Below, in pieces: positions 16,670 to 25,094 of a stretch of 63,874 nt of DNA (position 1 is its first letter; every line of letters starts with the position of its first letter). The notes beneath the pieces are model-generated. The model had not been told where the DNA came from and did no database searches. It saw only the letters and a list, made by a program, of their open reading frames with translations. The stretch covers positions 1 through 63,874 of the forward strand of contig JBOICV010000110.1 in NCBI GenBank assembly GCA_050740255.1. The letters run 5' to 3'. The position numbers and the translations under genes were made by a program. Source of the DNA: JBOICV01 sp050740255. Lineage in GTDB: Bacteria; Pseudomonadota; Gammaproteobacteria; Nevskiales; JBOICV01.

Positions 16670-16987
16670 GTGGCGGAAGACAAGGGCAGCATCTTGATGG
16701 GTGCGATATGGATGGCGGTGATTTCACTCCTGTTGTTCTGGCTACCCTTCGCCGGGCCGCTGATTGCAGGCGTTGTCGGCGGCAAGCGCGCGGGCGGTGT
16801 CGGCGCGGCGCTGGTGGCGGCTTTTCTGCCCAGCCTGCTGCTCGGAGTGGCCTTGTTCTTCCTCGGCACCAGCCTCACCGGCCTGCCCGTCGTCGGAGTC
16901 ATCTTCGGCATGGGTGCGACCGTGTTGGCGCTGAGCGGCATCGGTCCCTTGCTGCTCGGTGCGGTTATCGGCGGCATTCTGGCCTAA
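16670..16987 (+). CDS. Small glycine-rich membrane protein
   Basis: A 105-residue protein with about three or four hydrophobic segments separated by Gly-rich turns (LIAGVVGGKRAGGVGAALVAA). I do not recognise a curated family; it looks like the DUF5518-type small membrane proteins. It starts with GTG at 16670, supported by TAGGAG eight bases upstream. The next membrane gene begins 16 bp after its stop, suggesting a two-gene unit. Confidence 0.7.
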   Translation: MAEDKGSILMGAIWMAVISLLLFWLPFAGPLIAGVVGGKRAGGVGAALVAAFLPSLLLGVALFFLGTSLTGLPVVGVIFGMGATVLALSGIGPLLLGAVIGGILA

Positions 16988-17002
16988 GCGAAGCCGTCGG
17001 CC

Positions 17003-17701
17003 ATGTTTCTCGCCGCCGCCTCGGCGATACTCTTTCTGCTGTTGCACGCCGCCATAGAGCGGCAAACGCAGGACAGCTTCTTAGTTGTTTTTAAGCTGGG
17101 GCGCGGCATCGCCTCGGTAATGCTGTCGGCGATAGGATTTTATGCCTTATTCCACTGGTGGGAGCTGGCGCCCGCCGGCTTCATGGGCCGCCACGCGGGT
17201 GATGTTCTCGCCGGCTTGCTGGTGCAGTTCATCTTCGGCCACTTCATTGCCGATTTCATTCTGCTGGCCTGGGGCTGGTGGCGCGCGAGAGCAAAGCCGC
17301 GGCCCGATCTTGTCATCCACCATGCATTGGGTCTTGCCGGTATAGCGGTTGTGAATCACTATATGATCGGCCACGCGCTGTTGCTGCTGCTGTTCACCAC
17401 CGAAATGATGCCGGTGACTTCGGGTTTGGCGGGTTGGGCAGCGCTAAAGAAGAATCTGCAACTGGAACGGCAGGCGCAAAAACTGCGCCTGGCTGTGCTG
17501 GTGCTGTGGCGCGTACCGCTATGGTTTGTAATTGGCGGGCTGATGATTTACAACCTGTTTGTGCTCACGCCCGATCCACTGCTCGCGGTCGGCTATCGCT
17601 TTAGCCTGGGCTTTCTGCCGATCGTGCTGGGGCTGGATATTTTCTGGATCTTTCAATGCCTGCGTGGGTTAAGGGATGCAGCCCGTCCGCGCCCTGCGTG
17701 A
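17003..17701 (+). CDS. TLC-domain-like multipass membrane protein
   Basis: A 232-residue protein with about seven hydrophobic segments. The arrangement HFIADFILL, then DLVIHHALGLAGIA, then FTTEMMPVTSGLAGW resembles the TRAM-LAG1-CLN8 (TLC) domain, in which a His pair and a later Glu are conserved. TLC proteins in eukaryotes handle ceramide or acyl-lipid chemistry; bacterial ones are poorly known. The assignment rests on motif order only. It is paired with the small membrane protein upstream. Confidence 0.6.
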   Translation: MFLAAASAILFLLLHAAIERQTQDSFLVVFKLGRGIASVMLSAIGFYALFHWWELAPAGFMGRHAGDVLAGLLVQFIFGHFIADFILLAWGWWRARAKPRPDLVIHHALGLAGIAVVNHYMIGHALLLLLFTTEMMPVTSGLAGWAALKKNLQLERQAQKLRLAVLVLWRVPLWFVIGGLMIYNLFVLTPDPLLAVGYRFSLGFLPIVLGLDIFWIFQCLRGLRDAARPRPA

Positions 17702-17809
17702 CGGGTGGCGAGGTCTGTGTCAAGAATCGGCGGCGCTGCCGAAGTTGAAATAGGCCAAAAGTGGGTCCAGAATCCGAGCCCATCGTGACAACGACAAGAA
17801 GGGGGCATC

Positions 17810-18544
17810 ATGCATAAGCGTATTCTGACGGCGTTGGTTTCGCTCGCCGCGCTCTGCGGTCTGGTCATTCCGCTCAATGCCGCGGCGCAGGCGGTGGACC
17901 TGCCGGATATTCCGGAATGTACGCAGTTGATACCCGGCGCCATAGCGCTGAGCAGCGCACCGGTGACCTTGGACTTGCGCGTGCTGCTCGACGGCGTGCC
18001 GCAAGCCCGCGCCGCGCAGCTCGTGGCCGCCGCGCAACAGGCTTATTCGTCGCAGCTACTCAGCTTCAACGCCAGTTACGAGACAGTAAGCTTCAGCGGT
18101 ACGGACGCTGTGGGCCTGGTCAATCAGGCTCGCGATCATTACGGCGGCGCGCGCCCGGCGGGGATTGATATGGTTTACGTGCTGACCAGCAAGGACATCG
18201 CCGCCGCGCCCGTCGGCAACGCCGTGGCCGGGCTGGCCGACTGCATCGGCGGCGTCGCCTTCGCCAATCGCGCCTTCGCGGTGGGCGAAAACCTCGCCGA
18301 CAATCCGCTGAATCTGGTGCTGTTCAACGCGGGCACGGAACTGGCCGCCAAGACCCTGGCGCACGAGCTGGGGCACCTGCTGGGCGGCCATCATCATTAC
18401 GCCAATTGCGTCGAGACTCTGCTGAATATCGGCGGCAATATCTGCACGCTGATGTTCAACGACCTCACGTTTCAGCAATTGCAGTTTTCCACTTTGAACA
18501 GCCTGGTGGTGCGCGGTCACTCACAACTTTTCGCTATACCCTGA
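17810..18544 (+). CDS. Secreted metzincin-type zinc metalloprotease (reprolysin-like)
   Basis: A 244-residue protein with a signal peptide (cleavage probably after NAAAQA, residue 28). The zinc motif H185-E186-x-x-H189-x-x-G192-x-x-H195 lies in HELGHLLGGHH. A downstream Met in CTLMFND (Met215) fits the metzincin Met-turn. Cys37, Cys145, Cys200 and Cys212 could form two disulfides, two of them around the active site. There is no propeptide cysteine switch or adhesion domain, so it is a compact, nearly single-domain protease. The ATG is preceded by AGAAGGGGG. The target is unknown. Confidence 0.82.
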   Translation: MHKRILTALVSLAALCGLVIPLNAAAQAVDLPDIPECTQLIPGAIALSSAPVTLDLRVLLDGVPQARAAQLVAAAQQAYSSQLLSFNASYETVSFSGTDAVGLVNQARDHYGGARPAGIDMVYVLTSKDIAAAPVGNAVAGLADCIGGVAFANRAFAVGENLADNPLNLVLFNAGTELAAKTLAHELGHLLGGHHHYANCVETLLNIGGNICTLMFNDLTFQQLQFSTLNSLVVRGHSQLFAIP

Positions 18545-18562
18545 GGGCGGCTAGCGCGTAGG

Positions 18563-18590
18563 GCGGATGAGGCCTTTGGCCGTAATCCGC
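18563..18590. terminator. Hairpin in convergent gap
   Basis: GCGGAT...ATCCGC arms enclose GGCC-ttt-GGCC between the convergent stops of the metalloprotease and the cyclase. It has no U-tract on either strand. It resembles a remnant of a repeat similar to the one at 34369-34449 and may work as a bidirectional transcription or processing signal. Confidence 0.4.
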
Positions 18591-18601
18591 TCCATTACTT
18601 C

Positions 18602-19897
18602 TTACATCACATAGTTGGGAACGGGCTGCGCAAAGCCCTTAAGTAGCAAGGGCTCCATCGCGCGCACCTGTTCAGCTTCGCCGCTGAGTTCAATCGTGCG
18701 GTAGTCAATCCGAATCTCGCCGTCGGCCGCCTCCCCGCACAGCCGTGAGGCGAGATTCACCGCGGAGCCGACGGCGGTGTACTCGAGGCGCGAGGCTTCG
18801 CCGATCACTCCCACCGCCACCTCGCCGCTGGCCACGCCGATGCCAATGCCGAGCCGCAGCTGTTGATCGCCGTGCCGCGCGAGGATTACGCGTACCCGAT
18901 CACGGATGATCCGCGCCATCTCGACCGCGCGGCGCGCGTGATCGGCGTAGGGGATCGGCGCTCCCACCAAAATCAATATCCCGTCGCCGGCCTGGTCTTT
19001 GATGGTGCCGTCAAAGCGTGCGACCACTTCGCCCACTTCGCGGTAATACTCGCGCAGGACCTGGATCACGCGGTCGGGCGATACCGCGCGCGCGTAAGCG
19101 GTAAAGCCCCGAATGTCGCAGCACACCACGCTGAGTTGCAGGCGGTCCGTCCGCATGGCGTTCTTGAGGCCGCGCTCGCGCACCATCTGCGCCACCTGCG
19201 GCGAGGTAAAGCGGGACAGGAATTGACCGCGTTCACCCTGCATTACGTGATATTGGATCGCGCCAATGAGAAAGATCACCTCACCCAGCGCCATGCTCAC
19301 GGGCACCCAGAGGTCCGGTAGCACGAGCCCGGCCGCCAGGAACGGCATCGCGCAGGTCAGGCTCACCAGACGCGCGCCCTCGCTGCGATCCGGACGCTGG
19401 CGCACCAGCAACACCGTCGCCGTCACTATCAGCAATGCCGCCAGCGCGAGCGGCGTCGCAAACAGATAGAAGCCCGGATGGCTCAGGTCGGCGCCCGCGG
19501 CACCGCCCTCGAACTTTTGCGCATGCAGGTCCGGGAACAACAGCGAGAGAATGAGGAATACCACGACCAGCGCCTGGGCAGTGCGCACCAGGCCCGTGCC
19601 CAAGGCACGCTGGGAATCGGTCGCCAGCACGGTGCGGGAGACGCGCAGGCCCCATTCGAATCCGGCGATGAAGGCCGTCGTAACGAACACCGAATCCAGC
19701 ACCGGCGCCCACTGCGGCAGGGTCTTCGGGGTATAGCGGGTATCGAACACCACGGTGGACGCGATCGCCAGCCCGAGCGCGGCCAGAAACAGCGCGAGTG
19801 CGCGGCTGGTGGGCGCCTTGCGGTCTGCCAGGAAGAAGGCGAGGCCCATGCCCATCGCGATCAGTGCGACGACCGCGTCTGCTATCTCATTCTCCAT
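18602..19897 (-). CDS. Membrane class III adenylate/guanylate cyclase
   Basis: A 431-residue protein with an N-terminal region of about six or seven transmembrane helices (residues 5-220), a short linker, and a class III cyclase domain (about 255-405). Metal-binding Asp261 is in CCDIRGFT and Asp305 in AGDGI. Lys300, just before Asp305, occupies the position that selects adenine in adenylate cyclases. The motif EYTAVGSAVNLASRL supplies the transition-state residues. It would make cAMP as a homodimer in response to a membrane signal. The start at 19897 gives a membrane-inserted N-terminus. It diverges from the cobalamin riboswitch. Confidence 0.87.
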   Translation of the reverse strand: MENEIADAVVALIAMGMGLAFFLADRKAPTSRALALFLAALGLAIASTVVFDTRYTPKTLPQWAPVLDSVFVTTAFIAGFEWGLRVSRTVLATDSQRALGTGLVRTAQALVVVFLILSLLFPDLHAQKFEGGAAGADLSHPGFYLFATPLALAALLIVTATVLLVRQRPDRSEGARLVSLTCAMPFLAAGLVLPDLWVPVSMALGEVIFLIGAIQYHVMQGERGQFLSRFTSPQVAQMVRERGLKNAMRTDRLQLSVVCCDIRGFTAYARAVSPDRVIQVLREYYREVGEVVARFDGTIKDQAGDGILILVGAPIPYADHARRAVEMARIIRDRVRVILARHGDQQLRLGIGIGVASGEVAVGVIGEASRLEYTAVGSAVNLASRLCGEAADGEIRIDYRTIELSGEAEQVRAMEPLLLKGFAQPVPNYVM

Positions 19898-19968
19898 CGG
19901 AATTCTCGCGGAACGGCGCCAGTGACGCTCCCAGCCTAAGCCAATCAGGCTGGTGCAACCACTGTCGC

Positions 19969-19997
19969 TTGAACCCACACCGCACGTAGCGGACAAT
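19969..19997 (+). promoter_or_regulatory. Candidate sigma-70 promoter of the btu operon
   Basis: TTGAAC and GACAAT are separated by 17 bp, with a predicted transcript start near 20004, just before the riboswitch. The -10 is imperfect, so this is a proposal from spacing and position. Confidence 0.45.
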
Positions 19998-20004
19998 GCA
20001 CCCC

Positions 20005-20190
20005 ACGCTTGTTGGTGCCCTGGTGCAAGCCAGGGTTAAACGGGAAGCCGGTGTGAAGCCGGCGCTGCCCCCGCAACGGTAAGCGAGCAAAGTCTCTTCA
20101 ATTAGCCACTGCGATTTATTCGCGGGAAGGCGGGGAGGCCGGCTCCAGGTCTTCATCTGGAGCAGCTCGCAAGCCCGGAGACCGGCCGCA
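20005..20190 (+). ncRNA. Cobalamin riboswitch
   Basis: The leader shows the conserved blocks of an adenosylcobalamin riboswitch in order: TGGTGCCC near 20013, AAACGGGAAGCCGGTG at about 20038, the core GCTGCCCCCGCAACGGTAA at about 20064, CGGGAAGG near 20122 and the B12 box AAGCCCGGAGACCGGCC (20171-20187). It lies about 120 bp upstream of btuB, on the same strand. Ligand binding is expected to shut off translation or transcription of btuB-btuF-btuC-btuD. Confidence 0.93.
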
Positions 20191-20308
20191 AGCGCAAGGA
20201 CTGGCGCTGCGGCGGGCGGCTCGGGCTGAGTGAGCTTGCTCAGTCTTCGTTCTCCCATTGCCAGAGTTAAACGCTGCGCGGGTGCGCGCGGCCAGGGGAG
20301 ACATCAAC

Positions 20309-22216
20309 ATGCGTTGCTTCATCATCGGCGGCCTGCTGAGCGCAGCCGCTTTTCCGTTATTTGCCGCTGAAACTTCAACCGAACCCGCGATTGATCTCGG
20401 GCCTATCGTCATCACCGCGACCCGCACCGAGGCCAGGGCCGAAGCCGTGGCCAGCAGCGTGACGGTCATCACGCGTGAAGAAATCGAGCAGCGGCAGGCG
20501 GCAACAGTGGCCGAGTTGCTGCGCAGCGTGCCGGGGGTGGACATCGTGCGCGCCGGGCCGCCTGGCGGGCAAACCTCGGTATTTACCCGCGGCACGGAAT
20601 CCAATCACACGCTGGTGCTGATTGATGGCGTCGAAGCCAGTGACCCCAGCAACCCGACCGGCCAGTTCGATTTCGCCAGTGTGCTGGTGGACGATATCGA
20701 GCGCATCGAAATCGTGCGTGGCCCGCAAAGCACGCTTTACGGCTCGGATGCTCTGGGCGGTGTGATACACATCATCACGCGGCGCAACACGCGCGGCGGT
20801 GGCCTGCAATTGGAGGGCGGCAAATACAAGACTTACAACGCGCGCGGCGGTGTGCACCATCGCAGCGGCGGTTGGCGTTACGGCGCTAGCCTCGCGCGGC
20901 AGGATACGGAGGGCTTTTCGGCGGCGAACGAGGAGCGCGGCAATCGCGAGGAGGATGCATATGAAAACACCACGCTGGCGGGCTATCTCGGCTACGCCTT
21001 CAGTCCGCAGGCCGAGCTGGACCTGAACCTGCGTCATGTCGATGGCGACACGGAGTTTGACGAAACCGTCTGCGATCCCGTTACGTTTGTCTGCAGCTTC
21101 ACAGACGACAGCGACTCACGTCTGGAAACCGCGTTCTGGCTGGCGCGCGCTCAGGGTAAATATCGTGCCTGGGACGGACGCTGGGTGCAGCATTTCGGCG
21201 TCAGCTACACCGACTATGAGCGCAGCACCTTCAGCGGCCCGGAACCGGCCAGTACGACAGTGGATAAAGACCGCTTTGACGGGCGCAAGGTCAAATTCGA
21301 CTGGCAGCACAATCTCGCCTTCCATCCGCTGCATCTGGTCACCGTCGGCCTGGAAACGGAAGAGGAAAAGGCGCGCACCGCAGGTCTCGACAACGCTTCC
21401 GCGCGCACCAATGCCTGGTACTTTCAGAATCAGCTCAATCCAGCGGGGCCATTTTCGGTGACGCTGGGCTTGCGCGAAGACGACCACGAGGAATTCGGTA
21501 GCAAAACCACCTGGCGCGTGACGCCGGCGTGGCGCATCGCCGGCAGCGGTACAAAGTTACGCGCCAGCTACGGCACCGGCTTCAAAACGCCGTCGTTGTT
21601 CGAGCTGTTCGACAATAGTTTTGGCACCGCCAATCCGAACCTCAGGCCAGAAACGAGTAAAGGCTGGGATTTCGGTGTGGATCAGGGGTGGTTTGACGGC
21701 AAGTGGCAGGCGTCCGCAACCTACTTCAAAAATGACATTGATGACTTGATCAATTGCATCTTCGATCCGGTCACCTTCACCTGCCCGTTCGTCAATATTG
21801 ACCGCGCCGAGACGCGCGGCTACGAACTCGAGACGCGCGTTACGCCGCTTGAGGTTTTTTCCTTTGGCCTGAACTACACGCGCGTGCGGGCGGAGGACCA
21901 GACCACCGATCTGGAGTTGCTGCGGCGGCCACGCAAGAAGGCCGCGCTCTTTCTGGATTGGCGTTTCCTGCGCAGCGCCGGGGTGCGTCTGAGCGGCCGC
22001 TACGTGGGCGAGCGCGCTGATATTGATTCCGGCAGCTTTGCTCGCACCACGCTCGACAGCTACACGGTGCTGGATGCGGCGCTGCACTACGACGTCACCC
22101 CAAGTTGGCGCGTCACCGCGCGGGTGGAGAATCTGGATGACGAGCAGTACGAGGAAATCCACGGCTTTGGCGTCGCCGGGCGCAGTGGCTACGTCGGCGT
22201 GGCCTACCGCTATTGA
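20309..22216 (+). CDS. btuB: TonB-dependent vitamin B12 outer membrane receptor BtuB
   Basis: A 635-residue receptor with a signal peptide (cleavage near FAAET), a TonB box region (IDLGPIVITATRTEA), a plug domain with RGTESNHTLVLIDGVE as in BtuB, and a 22-strand barrel ending in an aromatic YVGVAYRY. The start at 20309 has GGGGAGA upstream; the longer frame to 20258 runs into the riboswitch expression platform. The Cys pairs in loops (CDPVTFVC and CIFDPVTFTC) are a repeated local motif, perhaps stabilising extracellular loops. Control by the upstream riboswitch and the btuFCD genes behind it make the B12 assignment firm. Confidence 0.94.
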   Translation: MRCFIIGGLLSAAAFPLFAAETSTEPAIDLGPIVITATRTEARAEAVASSVTVITREEIEQRQAATVAELLRSVPGVDIVRAGPPGGQTSVFTRGTESNHTLVLIDGVEASDPSNPTGQFDFASVLVDDIERIEIVRGPQSTLYGSDALGGVIHIITRRNTRGGGLQLEGGKYKTYNARGGVHHRSGGWRYGASLARQDTEGFSAANEERGNREEDAYENTTLAGYLGYAFSPQAELDLNLRHVDGDTEFDETVCDPVTFVCSFTDDSDSRLETAFWLARAQGKYRAWDGRWVQHFGVSYTDYERSTFSGPEPASTTVDKDRFDGRKVKFDWQHNLAFHPLHLVTVGLETEEEKARTAGLDNASARTNAWYFQNQLNPAGPFSVTLGLREDDHEEFGSKTTWRVTPAWRIAGSGTKLRASYGTGFKTPSLFELFDNSFGTANPNLRPETSKGWDFGVDQGWFDGKWQASATYFKNDIDDLINCIFDPVTFTCPFVNIDRAETRGYELETRVTPLEVFSFGLNYTRVRAEDQTTDLELLRRPRKKAALFLDWRFLRSAGVRLSGRYVGERADIDSGSFARTTLDSYTVLDAALHYDVTPSWRVTARVENLDDEQYEEIHGFGVAGRSGYVGVAYRY

Positions 22217-22226
22217 TAGATAGCTT

Positions 22227-22310
22227 CCCTCTCTCTTGGGGAGAGGGCGGGGTGAGGGCGCCCTCACCCGCGCTATGCGCGGCCTCTCCCATAGGGAGAG
22301 GCTTACGTAT
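22227..22310. repeat. Palindromic repeat, family B copy 1
   Basis: Two hairpin units (GGGGAGAGGG and GGTGAGGGCGCCCTCACC, then CCTCTCCC-ata-GGGAGAGG) lie between the btuB stop and btuF start. A related unit is inside btuF at 22811-22854 and another at 48981-49058. As a stable hairpin within the operon it could set the level of btuFCD relative to btuB. Confidence 0.75.
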
Positions 22311-22326
22311 ACCTTGCCAAGGCCTG

Positions 22327-23229
22327 ATGATGGAATGCGTGAACTGGCAGAAGTCGGTGGGAGTAGTGCTGACGGCAGCGCTGGTTTCGTCGGCATCCGC
22401 ATCGGCATCGCAGCCTGTGCCGCAGCGAATCATGTCGCTCAATCTTTGCGCGGACGTGCTGCTGCTGCATCTCGTGCCCCGCGAGCGCATCGCCTCGGTC
22501 AGTTTTCTCGCCGCCACGTCGCCGTTGTCACCGGTACAGGAGCTGGCCCAGGGTTTGCCCGTTAACGATTCGCAGATCGAGGAGATACTGCTCGCACAGC
22601 CGGATTTGGTACTCGCGCATCGTTATAGTGATCCGCGTGTACTGCACTGGCTGAAACGGCTGGCCATTCCCACCGTCACGGTTGATCTGCCCACATCTAT
22701 CGAAGAGGCCTTGGCGCAGTGGCAGCGAGTGGGCGCGGCACTGGGGGCCGAGCAGAAGGCGGAAGCAATGGTGGTGCAGGCGCGCGCAAGATTAGAAGCA
22801 GTCTCTTCTTCGCCCCTCACCCCAGCCCTCTCCCCGCCTGCGGGGAGAGGGAAAGTATTAAGCGCACCGTTGGCCGCAGTCTACGGCCCGAATGGCATCA
22901 CGCAGGGGCGTGGCAGTCTGCTGGACGATTTGCTGCGCAGCGTCGGCTTCAGAAATCTCGCAGCGGAGCTGGCGCTGACTTCGCTGGCGACTTTGCCGCT
23001 GGAGGAACTGGCGCGCGCCAGTCCGCAGGTGCTGGTGCTCGCTGGCGATGCGCCGCACGTGCAGACGCTGGCCGGCATGAGCTTGACGCATCCCGTGCTG
23101 CGCCGGCTCGGTCAGCGGGCAAGGATTGTGGAATTGCCAGGACGCTATTGGAGCTGCGGCGGACCGGAGCTGATTGAAGCAGTGGAGCGGCTGGCGTTGG
23201 CGCGGGCGCAACAGAGCGCGGCGCGATGA
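22327..23229 (+). CDS. btuF: Cobalamin ABC transporter substrate-binding protein BtuF
   Basis: A 300-residue periplasmic protein of the BtuF/FhuD class III fold. It has a signal peptide (VVLTAALVSSASASA), lobe 1 (RIMSLNLCADVLLLHLVPRE), an interdomain helix (about 125-158) and lobe 2 (PLAAVYGPNGITQGRGSLLDD). W and Y residues near GRYWSCGGPE near the C-terminus fit B12 binding and a disulfide. About 17 residues (160-176) between the interdomain helix and lobe 2 are encoded by a family B palindromic repeat and look like a later insertion. The start is ATG 22327 or 22330. Its stop overlaps the btuC start. Confidence 0.9.
   Translation: MMECVNWQKSVGVVLTAALVSSASASASQPVPQRIMSLNLCADVLLLHLVPRERIASVSFLAATSPLSPVQELAQGLPVNDSQIEEILLAQPDLVLAHRYSDPRVLHWLKRLAIPTVTVDLPTSIEEALAQWQRVGAALGAEQKAEAMVVQARARLEAVSSSPLTPALSPPAGRGKVLSAPLAAVYGPNGITQGRGSLLDDLLRSVGFRNLAAELALTSLATLPLEELARASPQVLVLAGDAPHVQTLAGMSLTHPVLRRLGQRARIVELPGRYWSCGGPELIEAVERLALARAQQSAAR
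22811..22854. repeat. Palindromic repeat, family B copy 2, inside btuF
   Basis: CCCCTCACCCCAGCCCTC followed by TCCCCGC-ctg-CGGGGAG lies in frame within btuF and encodes the peptide SPLTPALSPPAGRGK. The same nucleotide unit occurs outside genes at 22227-22310 and 48981-49058, so the sequence is repeat-derived rather than protein-derived. Confidence 0.8.
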
Positions 23230-24215
23230 GCCATCGCCCTCTGCCGCTGTACGCGCTGCTCACATTGCTGGTGGTGGGTTTGTTTTGCGCCTCGCTTGCG
23301 CTTGGCCGCGCCGCCTTGCCCTGGTCGGAATTGGGGGGCGAAGGCGCGCAAGCTGAAACGCTGCGGCTCATTCTTATTGAAATACGCTTGCCGCGGGCGC
23401 TGCTCGGCCTGCTGCTCGGAGCGGCTTTGGGGTTGTCGGGTGCCGCGCTGCAGGGCTTTCTGCGTAACCCGCTGGCGGATGCCGGCCTGATCGGTATTTC
23501 GGCGACCGCGTCTTTCGGCGCCGTGCTGGCGCTCTACACCGGCTTGTACGCGAGTTTCGCTTTGGCGCTGCCGCTGGGCGGTTTGCTCGGCGCGGGACTC
23601 GGCGTGCTGTTGATTTATCTGCTCGCGGGCCACGATTCGAGCATGCTCACGCTCATCCTGACTGGCGTGGCGATCAACAGCTTTGCGGGAGCGCTCACTG
23701 CGCTGGTGCTCAATTTCGCGCCGAATCCCTACGCGATTCTGGAGATCGTGTTCTGGCTGCTGGGCTCACTGGCGGATCGCAGTCTCGACCACTTCTGGCT
23801 GGCGCTGCCGTTTGTGCTGGCGGGAACGGCGCTGTTATTCAGCAGTGCACGGGCGCTGGATGCCTTGAGTCTGGGCGAGGACAGCGCCGCCAGCCTTGGC
23901 TTTCGGCTCGCGACGGTGCGCTGGCAGGTGATTGGCGGTACCGCATTGGCGGTTGGCGCCGCGGTGGCAGTAAGCGGCGCGATCGGTTTCGTCGGCCTGG
24001 TCGTGCCGCATTTGCTGCGACCATGGGTCGGGCAGCGGCCTGGCGCGCTGCTGGCCGCGAGTGCACTGGCGGGCGCGGCGCTGCTGCTCGCCGCGGACAT
24101 CGCCGTGCGGCTGCTGCCCACCGAGCTGGAACTGAAACTGGGCGTGGTCACCGCCTTGATCGGCGGACCTTTCTTTTTGCATCTGCTGTGGCAAACGCGG
24201 CGGCAACTGACATGA
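23226..24215 (+). CDS. btuC: Cobalamin ABC transporter permease BtuC
   Basis: A 329-residue FecCD-family permease with about ten transmembrane helices, including RLPRALLGLLLGAALGLSGA and the FVGLVVPHLLR motif that contacts the ATPase. The start overlaps the btuF stop as ATGA, and its own stop overlaps btuD, so translation is coupled across btuF-btuC-btuD. Confidence 0.93.
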   Translation: MSHRPLPLYALLTLLVVGLFCASLALGRAALPWSELGGEGAQAETLRLILIEIRLPRALLGLLLGAALGLSGAALQGFLRNPLADAGLIGISATASFGAVLALYTGLYASFALALPLGGLLGAGLGVLLIYLLAGHDSSMLTLILTGVAINSFAGALTALVLNFAPNPYAILEIVFWLLGSLADRSLDHFWLALPFVLAGTALLFSSARALDALSLGEDSAASLGFRLATVRWQVIGGTALAVGAAVAVSGAIGFVGLVVPHLLRPWVGQRPGALLAASALAGAALLLAADIAVRLLPTELELKLGVVTALIGGPFFLHLLWQTRRQLT

Positions 24216-25006
24216 CCGTCTTGCTTGAAGCCAAGGCGCTCGCCGTAGATCTCGGCCCACGCGAAATTCTGCACGGTGTTTCGCTGCGTCTTGCCGCGGG
24301 TGAGGTGCTAGGCCTGCTGGGCCCGAACGGCGCCGGCAAAACCACACTGCTGCGCGCTCTGGCGGGACTGATTCCGAGTGCGCGCGGCGAGATTCGCCTG
24401 GGGCGAGCGCCGCTGGCAGGGATTTCGCCACGGCAACGTGCGCGGCGGCTGGCTTATCTCGCACAAGGCCGCGAATGTCACTGGCCGCTGGCGGTGGCTG
24501 ATCTGGTCGCGCTCGGTCGCTTGCCGTTTCGCGCGCCCTGGGCGCGAGTGCCGGACGCCGATCGCGCCGCCATTGAGCAGGCGCTGCGCGATGCCGGCGT
24601 GCAGCAACTGGCTCAGCAGCCGATTACTTCGCTGTCGGGCGGCGAACGCGCCCGCGCCTTGCTGGCCCGGGCGCTGGCTTCCACGCCGGAAGTTTTGCTC
24701 GCGGACGAACCTACCGCGGGCCTCGACCCGGCGCATCAGCTCAAGGTGATGGGCATCCTGCGCGAGCGCGCGGCGCAAGGCGCCGGCGTGCTGGTGGTGC
24801 TGCACGACTTGAGTCTGGCCGCGCGCTATTGCGATCGCTTGCTGCTGCTGCACCAGGGACGAGTGTTGGCCGTGGGTACGCCAGCGGAAGTGCTTACTCC
24901 TGCGCATCTGGCCGAAAGCTACGGCATTGAGGCGCATTACGCCCAGACCGGGCAGGGTCTGGTGGTGGTGCCGCTGAACCAGGCGCCGCGCCCGCCGTCT
25001 AGGTAA
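24212..25006 (+). CDS. btuD: Cobalamin ABC transporter ATPase BtuD
   Basis: A 264-residue ATPase with Walker A GPNGAGKTT near residue 35, signature LSGGERARALLARAL, Walker B VLLADEPTAGLD and switch His in VLHDLSLAARYCD. The ATG at 24212 overlaps the btuC TGA; the longer frame from 24023 is spurious. It completes a BtuFCD importer for B12 that crosses the inner membrane. Confidence 0.93.
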   Translation: MTVLLEAKALAVDLGPREILHGVSLRLAAGEVLGLLGPNGAGKTTLLRALAGLIPSARGEIRLGRAPLAGISPRQRARRLAYLAQGRECHWPLAVADLVALGRLPFRAPWARVPDADRAAIEQALRDAGVQQLAQQPITSLSGGERARALLARALASTPEVLLADEPTAGLDPAHQLKVMGILRERAAQGAGVLVVLHDLSLAARYCDRLLLLHQGRVLAVGTPAEVLTPAHLAESYGIEAHYAQTGQGLVVVPLNQAPRPPSR

Positions 25007-25094
25007 CATTCCTGCGCTGCAGCGCGGCGCGCATCCGCTTGGGAATCTGCTAACGTTAAGAACTAAACGAGCGGTCAGCATTCGGGGGAATGTC

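Noticed and set aside
22213..22326. The longer BtuF N-terminus starting at 22213
   Set aside because: The extra 38 residues are the translated family B repeat between btuB and btuF. The signal peptide begins at the ATG at 22327/22330.
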